A stretch of 8,157 nucleotides of DNA, taken from NCBI GenBank assembly GCA_009778375.1, contig WRJW01000171.1, positions 1 through 8,157 of the forward strand. Direction: 5' to 3'. The position numbers were made by a program, and so were the translations under genes. A model generated the notes under the pieces. The model made no database searches, was not told the DNA's origin, and saw nothing but the letters and a program-made list of their open reading frames with translations. This DNA is from Bacteroidota bacterium. GTDB taxonomy: Bacteria > Bacteroidota > Bacteroidia > Bacteroidales > UBA932. Positions 1 through 6,124 of this stretch are shown piece after piece; within the stretch, counting starts at the first letter, position 1, and every line of letters begins with the position of its first letter.

Positions 1-935
1 ATGGCGCCTAAGTGGGGGCCTTCTATGGTGTAATAGGTACTGATGCCGTTTCCCGAGCTTCCGCCAATAGCTTTTACCACGCCGCCACTGATTTCGATAG
101 TACAGGCAAGACCTCCAATGCCGTGGCCTGATGTGCCTCCCGTTGCGGTAACCTGACCACCTGAGATGGTAATCGTACCATTTCTGCCCAGATAAGAGGC
201 CGCCTTTCCGGCGCCAATACCGCAGGCGCCTGATCCGCCGTATGCCGTTACCGTACCGCCGGTGATGATAATAGACCCCGGGCTGCCATTCTGGTTGTAC
301 ATATCATTTCCCCCTCCGCCAATACCGGCGCAAAGATACCCTCCGGTAGCTTCAATATCGCCTCCATTGATGGTAACCTTACCGTTATCGTCTCCCCAAC
401 CACCGCCAATGCCTGCACTACCGTAATAAAAACCTTGAGAAGTCTGGCGGTTAGCACCTTTAGCTATCAATTTTCCAGGGCCATTTATTATCAGTTCCGC
501 ATTGCGGAACCCGGTAACCTCAATGGCGCCCCGCTCATAGACCGCTGTTAGGGTATTGGTGCTGTTTGCCGCTAAATTCAGCGTCAATTTTGCATTGGTA
601 CCCAGACGCAACGGACAGCCATTTGTAAAATTATTCGGTCCGGTAATATCGGCTCCATCCATCGTAATCGTGGCCGTTGCGTTGTCATCAACGACAAGGA
701 TAGTGGAGGTTGGAAAGAGTAATGTATGATTACTGCCCCTAACCGTAACATTTGCCCCATTCAATATGGTGTAGACGCCTGAATTAAACGTCCAACCCGA
801 TCCTGCTAAGAAAGAGTGCGTATTATCGTTCATATAAATATTTGTACCGCTGCTGGTCTGTGCCCGGGCAAGCTGGGGAGCAAAAGCGGAAAAAAATGCC
901 ATAATCATGGCCATGCCCAATGTAGGTTTTGTCAT
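1..935 (-). CDS. Secreted glycine-rich repeat (beta-solenoid-like) surface protein, C-terminus outside window
   Basis: An uninterrupted frame runs from ATG at 935 to the left edge, giving 311 residues with no stop, so the 3' end is missing. Residues 1-25 form a signal peptide: a charged start, a hydrophobic core rich in Met, Ala and Phe, and an ARA cleavage site before Gln26. Residues 30-147 are Asn/Thr-rich and beta-like. From about residue 148 on, five imperfect units each carry a beta-strand with the pattern ITI-x-GG-x-V-x-A-x-GG followed by a GIGGG-like turn. Such repeats are typical of parallel beta-helix surface proteins in gut and anaerobic bacteria, some of which bind carbohydrates; that function is not shown here. 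The gene lies 84 bp downstream of the AraC-type regulator on the same strand, so it may be its target. A type IX secretion C-terminal signal could lie in the missing part. The reading frame and export are well supported; the function is unknown. Confidence 0.85.
   Translation of the reverse strand, partial: MTKPTLGMAMIMAFFSAFAPQLARAQTSSGTNIYMNDNTHSFLAGSGWTFNSGVYTILNGANVTVRGSNHTLLFPTSTILVVDDNATATITMDGADITGPNNFTNGCPLRLGTNAKLTLNLAANSTNTLTAVYERGAIEVTGFRNAELIINGPGKLIAKGANRQTSQGFYYGSAGIGGGWGDDNGKVTINGGDIEATGGYLCAGIGGGGNDMYNQNGSPGSIIITGGTVTAYGGSGACGIGAGKAASYLGRNGTITISGGQVTATGGTSGHGIGGLACTIEISGGVVKAIGGSSGNGISTYYTIEGPHLGA
36..494 (-). repeat. Five imperfect protein-coding repeats (ITI-GG-V-A-GG / GIGGG units)
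   Basis: Within the secreted protein, residues about 148-300 contain five units starting near residues 148, 186, 221, 254 and 279. Each reads roughly hydrophobic-Thr-hydrophobic, Asn/Ser/Thr-Gly-Gly, a short strand ending in Ala, Gly-Gly, then a variable loop and a Gly-Ile-Gly turn. Loop lengths shrink from about 38 to about 22 residues along the protein. The units are diverged at DNA level, so this is an old protein repeat and not a recent tandem DNA duplication. The regular strand-turn spacing suggests coils of a right-handed beta-helix, which is inferred from pattern alone. Confidence 0.75.
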
Positions 936-950
936 ATACTGATACAATTA

Positions 951-972
951 GTGGTTATTCATTAAAAACCAC
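951..972. other. Small inverted repeat upstream of the repeat-protein gene
   Basis: GTGGTT at 951-956 and AACCAC at 967-972 form a perfect 6-bp inverted repeat around a 10-nt spacer. It lies in the 84-bp gap between the regulator gene and the repeat-protein gene, ending 15 bp upstream of the latter's ATG. No T-run follows it on either strand, so a classical intrinsic terminator is unlikely. It could be a 5'-leader hairpin, a dyad operator, or chance. Confidence 0.3.
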
Positions 973-980
973 CAAAGAAA
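973..980 (-). promoter_or_regulatory. Weak candidate -7 box for the repeat-protein gene
   Basis: Read on the minus strand this is TTTCTTTG, one mismatch from the Bacteroidetes -7 consensus TAnnTTTG. It lies 37 bp upstream of the ATG at 935. No TTTG -33 element is found at the usual spacing. If real, transcription would start close to the inverted repeat at 951-972, placing that hairpin near the mRNA 5' end. Confidence 0.2.
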
Positions 981-1019
981 GAAACAGCCAATGAAAAACT
1001 TCCGACAATTTGCAAAATG

Positions 1020-2444
1020 TCAGAAAATATTTTTTCTAAAAGCGGCCGGAGAGAGTCCGGTTATTTTTTTAAAGACGCGGTAAAAGTTTCTGGGATCGTT
1101 AAATCCCGCTTCAAAGGCCAAAGATTCGAGGGTATAGGTATGGGCGAAGTCTTGAGACATTAGCCTGATTACCTCTTTGACGCGATATTCGTTAATAAAA
1201 GTGCTAAAACTCTTATTCAGACAATGATTAATGGCCATGGATACATGATGACGTACCGTTCCTAATCGATGGGCCAATACATCTACCGAAAGGGCGGTAT
1301 CTCGGTACAAATTATCTTCCAACATAACTCTTTCGATTTCCTGCATAAGGCTAATCTCCTCCGCATCCGGTTCCGTCGGGCGCGGGGGAACCAAGGCCCA
1401 CTCCCTGGATTTGCGCACCAATGCGCGGTAGGCGGCACGGTTGCTCCGGAATAAAAGGTACAAAAGAACAGACATGATGGCGAGCAGTATAAAAGCGGTA
1501 GAAATAATCAACAAACGTATTTGTATATGCCTTCTTACCTCTTGTTCACGGGCAAGTTCCTGATGCTGTTTTGCCGACTCCTTTTGTTCCATTCGGAGCA
1601 GCAGCATGGCGTTAAATTCTTCTTCGAGTTGCTTAGTTGCCTGTAACGTAGAATCCAAGTACGTCAAACTCAGAGGAGCATTTCCCACAGCGGTATAATA
1701 GCGGCTCCATATTTCATAAATCCGTATCAGCCTGCCGTAACGGGGCAACGCGCTCTTACAATAATCCCCTGCCAAATCAATATAAAGTTTTGTCCGGAAG
1801 AGATCTCCCTTTCGCAGGTAACAATCTGCCAAATCGTTGGCAACCCCTGCCGCAAATCCCAAATCCCCATATTTTACCATTGTGCTCAAACTGTTTTGGA
1901 GCCAGGTTATGGCCCCGTCATAATCTCCGCGCAGGAGCATATTGTAGCCGATGTTGCCTTGTGCCATGCCGTCAAAGGGTTCGCAAAAATCTTCTTTGAA
2001 ATCTCCCACCCTGTTTCGCTGAATAATGGCAAGAAAACATGAATCGGAACGATCATAGTCACGGTAGCCGTCCCGAAAACAAAGCCCCAAGCCGTTTCGG
2101 GCATGATGCAAAGAGCCCATATTAAGGTTATTTTCCTTTTCACTCAAGGCTTTACTGAAATAATAAATGGCTTTGGGATAATCTTTAAAAAAATAGAAGG
2201 CGTTGCCCGCAACGGCATAACATCCGGCTTTATCGGGAAAATCTTCTGAAGAAACCTTTTCAAGCAACGCTTCCAGTATCCTGTATTGTTCAAAAGCCGC
2301 TTCATAATCTTTTACCTCTATCCAATAGTGATTAATTTTTTCACCGGTAATTTTCAGCTCCGATAAAAAATTATCCTGGGCATAACTCTGGAGCGTCGTT
2401 ATGAATAAAAAAATAATTTTCAACACGCTGCGAACACTGTTCAT
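1020..2444 (-). CDS. Membrane-tethered TPR-domain AraC-family transcriptional regulator
   Basis: This 474-residue protein combines an exported sensor part with a cytoplasmic DNA-binding part. Residues 1-22 are a signal peptide (SYA before Gln23). Residues about 40-268 hold TPR-like helical pairs; clear units lie at about 72-101, 159-187 and 196-225, and weaker ones at 113-141 and 238-267. A charged, probably coiled-coil stretch (270-308) leads to one membrane helix (about 309-332). After a Pro/Glu linker, residues 375-474 form an AraC/XylS domain: a first helix-turn-helix at about 385-406 and a second at about 437-471 with the family's usual GF-x-D-x-x-x-F-x-R-x-F-K-K and G-x-[ST]-P-x-x-[FY]-R pattern. 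The predicted topology is periplasmic TPRs, one membrane pass and a cytoplasmic DNA-binding domain. Related TPR-AraC regulators occur widely in Bacteroidetes; their signals are mostly unknown. The start is ATG, 6 bp after the barrel gene's stop, which suggests co-transcription and possible translational coupling. Confidence 0.9.
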   Translation of the reverse strand: MNSVRSVLKIIFLFITTLQSYAQDNFLSELKITGEKINHYWIEVKDYEAAFEQYRILEALLEKVSSEDFPDKAGCYAVAGNAFYFFKDYPKAIYYFSKALSEKENNLNMGSLHHARNGLGLCFRDGYRDYDRSDSCFLAIIQRNRVGDFKEDFCEPFDGMAQGNIGYNMLLRGDYDGAITWLQNSLSTMVKYGDLGFAAGVANDLADCYLRKGDLFRTKLYIDLAGDYCKSALPRYGRLIRIYEIWSRYYTAVGNAPLSLTYLDSTLQATKQLEEEFNAMLLLRMEQKESAKQHQELAREQEVRRHIQIRLLIISTAFILLAIMSVLLYLLFRSNRAAYRALVRKSREWALVPPRPTEPDAEEISLMQEIERVMLEDNLYRDTALSVDVLAHRLGTVRHHVSMAINHCLNKSFSTFINEYRVKEVIRLMSQDFAHTYTLESLAFEAGFNDPRNFYRVFKKITGLSPAAFRKNIF

Positions 2445-2450
2445 GCACGA

Positions 2451-3221
2451 TTATTTTTTGGCATAGCTCCGCTGCTTCCCAAAACGCAAGAGGTCGTAAT
2501 TGAGTACCACAGCCCCCCGCATGGGATACATTTTGTAATCAAAAAAATCGGAACGGGGAATAAAAATATCTTTGAAACCCATCAAAAACCTCAAGCCAAA
2601 ATGAACCCGGTTATATACCCGCGTTTCGTACCCCAACAGTACGCCTGCGTCCCAAGTGTTGAGCACCGCAGAAAAATCCATCACCATGGGATCGGTAATA
2701 AGACTCTCTACCACATCGGGCTCGGGACCATTAAAGCCCTTTTTGGCTATACTCTCAAAAGAAGCGCTCAGGTTATAAGCAAAATAGCCTCCCAACATAA
2801 GGCTGTGTTGCCGGTTGTTTCCAAACATATACCGGGCGTAAAGCGGCACCTCCAAAAGGGTAAAGGCCATATGCATTTCGGCGCTTCCGGTAAAGTACTG
2901 CAGGGCCTCTTTGCCTTTAAATTTTTGATTGCTCACCCTGGCGTCGGCGTCCATAACAATGCGTTTATAGGTAAGTTCCGCGCCTAAATTCCATCGGTAT
3001 CGGTACGTATAATTCAGGGCAAAGCCTATGGAGGGAGCCAAACGGGGTAAGGCGTTTATTTTTCGATTTTCTGATCCAAAAGGAATGGGAACGGCCCCGC
3101 CTATGTCGGTACCGAGTTGGGGGGCAATATTAAACTCGTGCAGATAAAAGGCATCCGTATCCTGTGCCAACAGTGCCACCGGAAAAATCATACAGAGGAT
3201 AAAACAAAAAATCGAACGCAT
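2451..3221 (-). CDS. Outer-membrane beta-barrel protein (OMP_b-brl_2 / PorT-like)
   Basis: From ATG at 3221 this gives 256 residues. Residues 1-19 are a signal peptide (core rich in Ile, Phe, Cys and Leu, LLA before Gln20). The mature part has alternating aromatic/hydrophobic strands typical of a small outer-membrane barrel, including Gly-x-x-Leu-x-Tyr-x-x-Tyr near 66-73, LLEVPLYARYMFG at 122-134, and repeated Gly-Tyr/Gly-Leu strand starts at about 144, 197 and 209. The LxxVPLYARY segment resembles the family often annotated as PorT-like outer-membrane barrel. An in-frame TTG at 3242 would add seven residues before the signal peptide, but it overlaps a likely -7 promoter box, so the ATG is preferred. 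The gene begins 31 bp after uvrA's stop and ends 6 bp before the regulator gene. It could be a sensor partner or a small porin; no ligand can be read from the sequence. Confidence 0.8.
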   Translation of the reverse strand: MRSIFCFILCMIFPVALLAQDTDAFYLHEFNIAPQLGTDIGGAVPIPFGSENRKINALPRLAPSIGFALNYTYRYRWNLGAELTYKRIVMDADARVSNQKFKGKEALQYFTGSAEMHMAFTLLEVPLYARYMFGNNRQHSLMLGGYFAYNLSASFESIAKKGFNGPEPDVVESLITDPMVMDFSAVLNTWDAGVLLGYETRVYNRVHFGLRFLMGFKDIFIPRSDFFDYKMYPMRGAVVLNYDLLRFGKQRSYAKK

Positions 3222-3239
3222 ATTTACGGCATTATGTAG

Positions 3240-3247
3240 CAAAGATA
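3240..3247 (-). promoter_or_regulatory. Candidate Bacteroidetes -7 box for the barrel-regulator unit
   Basis: On the minus strand this reads TATCTTTG, an exact match to TAnnTTTG. It lies between uvrA's stop codon and the ATG at 3221, so a start about 7 bp downstream would give a leader of only about 10-15 nt. No convincing -33 TTTG is seen upstream. The same octamer precedes uvrA, which supports it being a real element. Confidence 0.5.
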
Positions 3248-3252
3248 ATAAA

Positions 3253-6030
3253 TTATCGGAATCCCGACACCTTGGAGAGGGCTAAGCCGGTAGCCAGCTC
3301 TTTCCGGAGCGCCAACGCATCGGGCGTGCCGGTAAAGACAACTTCTCCACCCTGCTCGCCCGCATCGGGTCCAAGGTCAACGACCCAGTCTACACTCTTG
3401 ATTACCTCCATATTGTGCTCCACAACCACCACCGAATGACCTTTGGAAATGAGGGCATTAAAGGAATCCAATAATTTTTTTATATCGTGAAAATGCAATC
3501 CGGTAGTGGGTTCGTCAAAAATAAAGAGCAGCGGGTCTGTGCTCCCCTCTTTGGATAAAAACGAGGCTAATTTTACGCGTTGGCTCTCCCCTCCGCTCAA
3601 GGTACTGCTGCTTTGACCCAATTTGACGTAAGAAAGACCTACTGCCTGCAAAGGCCCCAATCGGTCAGCAATTCTTTTGGCCTGTTGACCTTTCTGAAAC
3701 CCAAAAAATGTAATTGCTTCTTCCACAGTTAGATCAAGAATTTGGCTAATATCTTTACCCTGATACCGTACTTCGAGTATATCGGGCTGAAAACGCTTTC
3801 CACCACAAGCCTCGCAAGTCAGCACCACATCGGCCATAAACTGCATCTCCACATTTATCGTTCCTTCTCCCTGACATTCCGGACAACGTCCTCCGTCTAT
3901 ATTAAACGAAAAATGAGAATGGCCGTAGCCGTTTTGCTTGGCGTAGGGCTGTTCGGAATAGAGTTTGCGGATTTCGTCCCACGCCTTGATGTAGGTCACC
4001 GGGTTGGAACGGGACGATCGCCCAATAGGGTTTTGATCAATCAACTCCACCCCGCGTATCCGGTGGAGGTCTCCGCTCAGTTTGCCGCAGGCACTTTCAA
4101 CAGGCCCACCGCCCGACAATTGTTTGGACAAAAGAGGATGGAGTATGCCTTTGACCAAGGAGGATTTGCCCGATCCGCTCACGCCCGTTACGGCGGTAAG
4201 GGTTTGGAGGGGGAACCGTATATCAATTCCTTTGAGATTATGCAATGCCGCCCCTTTTACCTCAATATAGCCTACCCCCTTGCGGCGCTGACTCGGCAAT
4301 GGAATGGACGCTAAACCGTGGAGGTAAGAGAGGGTACAGGCCTCCGGCGGAAATTCCGGAAGGGCAGGATCTCCCTGAAAAACCATCTTCCCGCCCAAAA
4401 TACCGGCGCCCGGCCCGATTTCGATGATTTCGTCGGCGGCGCGGATAATTTCTTCGTCGTGCTCTACCACCAATACGGTATTCCCCTCATCCCTCAACCG
4501 CTTGAGTACCTCAATCAGTCGACCGGTATCGCGGGAATGAAGCCCTATACTGGGCTCGTCTAAAATATACAGCGATCCGGTCAAGGTGCTGCCTAAAGAG
4601 GTGACTACATTAATGCGCTGACTCTCTCCTCCGCTGAGGGTCGACGAACTGCGGTTAAGGGTAAGATAACCCAATCCCACATCCAATAAGAGATGGATTC
4701 GGTTTTTTAACTCTTTACCTACACGGTCGGCCAAGGCCTTTTCGTGAGGGTTGAGCGTCAAGCTGTCTATCCACGCACATAACTCCACAGCCGGCATATC
4801 GAGCAACCGGTTAATGGTTTGTCCGGCCACCTGCACATAAAGCGCCTCTTTGCGCAACCGTGCTCCCCGACATTGGGGACAGAGGGTCTTACCGGTATAG
4901 CGACTGATCAAAAAACGATTTTGAATTTTATGCTTCTCTGCTTCGAGCATCTTAAAGAAAGCATCTATTCCTCCAAACTCCTCATTTCCTTTCCACAAAA
5001 AATCGCGTTGCGCCGGAGATAACTCTTTATAGGGCTTATGAACCGGAAAAGATACTTCAGCCGCCGCCACCATAAAAAGCGATTTAAACCGGTTCATGTT
5101 TTCTCCCCTCCAACAAGCCACCGCATCTTCGTAAACCGACAGGTTCGGATTGGGGATAACCAATTGTTCGTCAATACCGACTACCCGTCCATACCCTCCG
5201 CAACAGGGGCAGGCGCCTAACGGATTGTTAAAGCTAAAAAGATGTTCCGAAGGCTCTTCAAATTGGATACCGTTGTATTCAAAGCCCAAAGAAAAGGTTT
5301 TGCGCTGACCGTCTGCAACGTTCCAAAGCAGACAGCGTCCGCCCCCTTCGGCAAAAGCCGTTTGTATCGAATCGGCCATTCGTCCCTTTTCGTCGCTCGA
5401 TCCCAAGCGGTCGACCAACAGCCATAACGTTTTGTCGGCAAAAAGTTCGGATTGGGCTAATACAGCAGTAAATCGCTGTACCTCAGTACCATCAAACAGC
5501 CTACTAAAACCCTCCTCCTGCAAACGCAACAGACGCTCGGTTCGGTGCAGACGATCCTCCCAGCCAATCGGGGCTAAAAGGTAAAACTCAGCACCGCCAT
5601 TTTGGGCCTTGATATACGCCCATACATCCTCTACCCTTTCCCGTTTGACCTCTATGCCGGTAAGTGGATCGTAGGTTTTGCCCACCCGCGCATAGAGCAA
5701 ACGGAGGTAATCGTAAATCTCGGTAGAAGTGCCCACCGTCGAGCGGGGATTGCGGGTATTGACTTTTTGTTCAATGGCAATAGCGGGGGGTATGCCGGTA
5801 ATAAAGTCTACATCGGGCTTGGTCATCCGCCCCAAAAATTGTCGGGCGTATGCCGACAGGCTCTCTACATAACGGCGCTGCCCCTCGGCAAAAAGGGTGT
5901 CAAAAGCCAAAGAGGATTTCCCCGATCCCGACAAACCTGTCACCACCACCAACCGGTTACGGGGGATTTTTACCTCCATATTCTTGAGGTTGTGGGTGCG
6001 GGCTCCTTTTATATGAATAAAATCGTTCAA
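3253..6030 (-). CDS. uvrA: UvrA, excinuclease ABC subunit A
   Basis: UvrA is the cytoplasmic damage-sensing ATPase of nucleotide excision repair; it scans DNA as a dimer and loads UvrB. At 925 residues it is near the usual 940. Tandem ABC modules are complete: Walker A at 32-40 (GLSGSGKSS) and 616-624 (GVSGSGKSS), LSGGESQR signatures at 465-472 and 811-818, Walker B ending DEP at 491-493 and 839-841, and H-loop EH at 523-524 and 871-872. The C-terminal zinc module is intact (C716, C719, C739, C742, with the classical 19-residue spacing). The first zinc module keeps only its second half (CPCC at 274-277); the first CxxC found in E. coli UvrA is replaced by Tyr/Glu-rich sequence around 248-260. 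The start is TTG at 6030: an in-frame TAG sits three codons upstream and the next Met is residue 18, which is already inside the conserved N-terminus. No Shine-Dalgarno is seen. It is transcribed divergently from the glycosidase. Confidence 0.97.
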   Translation of the reverse strand: MNDFIHIKGARTHNLKNMEVKIPRNRLVVVTGLSGSGKSSLAFDTLFAEGQRRYVESLSAYARQFLGRMTKPDVDFITGIPPAIAIEQKVNTRNPRSTVGTSTEIYDYLRLLYARVGKTYDPLTGIEVKRERVEDVWAYIKAQNGGAEFYLLAPIGWEDRLHRTERLLRLQEEGFSRLFDGTEVQRFTAVLAQSELFADKTLWLLVDRLGSSDEKGRMADSIQTAFAEGGGRCLLWNVADGQRKTFSLGFEYNGIQFEEPSEHLFSFNNPLGACPCCGGYGRVVGIDEQLVIPNPNLSVYEDAVACWRGENMNRFKSLFMVAAAEVSFPVHKPYKELSPAQRDFLWKGNEEFGGIDAFFKMLEAEKHKIQNRFLISRYTGKTLCPQCRGARLRKEALYVQVAGQTINRLLDMPAVELCAWIDSLTLNPHEKALADRVGKELKNRIHLLLDVGLGYLTLNRSSSTLSGGESQRINVVTSLGSTLTGSLYILDEPSIGLHSRDTGRLIEVLKRLRDEGNTVLVVEHDEEIIRAADEIIEIGPGAGILGGKMVFQGDPALPEFPPEACTLSYLHGLASIPLPSQRRKGVGYIEVKGAALHNLKGIDIRFPLQTLTAVTGVSGSGKSSLVKGILHPLLSKQLSGGGPVESACGKLSGDLHRIRGVELIDQNPIGRSSRSNPVTYIKAWDEIRKLYSEQPYAKQNGYGHSHFSFNIDGGRCPECQGEGTINVEMQFMADVVLTCEACGGKRFQPDILEVRYQGKDISQILDLTVEEAITFFGFQKGQQAKRIADRLGPLQAVGLSYVKLGQSSSTLSGGESQRVKLASFLSKEGSTDPLLFIFDEPTTGLHFHDIKKLLDSFNALISKGHSVVVVEHNMEVIKSVDWVVDLGPDAGEQGGEVVFTGTPDALALRKELATGLALSKVSGFR

Positions 6031-6055
6031 AAATGGCTATGGCTAAAATAGGGCA

Positions 6056-6063
6056 CAAAGATA
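6056..6063 (-). promoter_or_regulatory. uvrA: Candidate -7 box for uvrA
   Basis: The minus strand reads TATCTTTG, an exact TAnnTTTG match and identical to the octamer upstream of the barrel gene. It ends 25 bp upstream of the TTG start, giving an expected leader of about 20 nt. The region further upstream is A/T-rich, without a clear TTTG -33 element at normal spacing. Confidence 0.5.
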
Positions 6064-6087
6064 GGAGAAACTGTTTTTTTATTTTAT

Positions 6088-6095
6088 TATTTTTG
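6088..6095 (+). promoter_or_regulatory. Candidate -7 box for the glycoside hydrolase gene
   Basis: TATTTTTG fits TAnnTTTG and lies 29 bp upstream of the ATG at 6125, a plausible leader of about 20-25 nt. The surrounding T-rich tract (6073-6095) makes a chance match easier than for the two TATCTTTG boxes, and no -33 TTTG is evident. Its last bases overlap the 8-bp palindrome TTGTACAA at 6093-6100. Confidence 0.4.
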
Positions 6096-6104
6096 TACAA
6101 TCAT

Positions 6105-6113
6105 TTATCCACA
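6105..6113 (+). promoter_or_regulatory. Perfect DnaA-box sequence in the intergenic region
   Basis: TTATCCACA matches the strongest E. coli DnaA box exactly. It lies in the 94-bp uvrA/glycosidase intergenic region, next to an AT-rich stretch and 11 bp upstream of the glycosidase ATG. Only this one copy was noticed in the window, so it is not an origin. It might let DnaA influence one of the divergent genes, or be chance in AT-rich DNA. Confidence 0.3.
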
Positions 6114-6124
6114 ATACTTAATAT

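Noticed and set aside
248..457. Small minus-strand open frame inside the repeat protein
   Set aside because: It overlaps the longer frame that carries a signal peptide and clear repeats, and reads through the same DNA in another frame.
2601..2987. 128-codon plus-strand open frame opposite the barrel gene
   Set aside because: It is antisense to a gene with a signal peptide and barrel strands, and its translation shows no domain features.
3222..3242. Extended TTG start for the barrel protein at 3242
   Set aside because: It would put seven residues before a normal signal peptide and would overlap the likely -7 box; ATG at 3221 fits better.
3742..4314. 190-codon plus-strand open frame opposite uvrA
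   Set aside because: It is antisense to a highly conserved part of uvrA, has no recognisable motifs or promoter, and is explained by codon bias on the opposite strand. The same applies to the frames at 5602-6051, 4819-5022 and 4318-4563.
6093..6100. TTGTACAA palindrome as an operator
   Set aside because: It is an 8-bp palindrome in AT-rich DNA, with no second copy or extended symmetry seen; chance is a sufficient explanation.
6073..6113. AT-rich tract plus DnaA box as a replication origin
   Set aside because: Only one DnaA box is present and there are no dnaA/dnaN or other origin-associated genes in the window.
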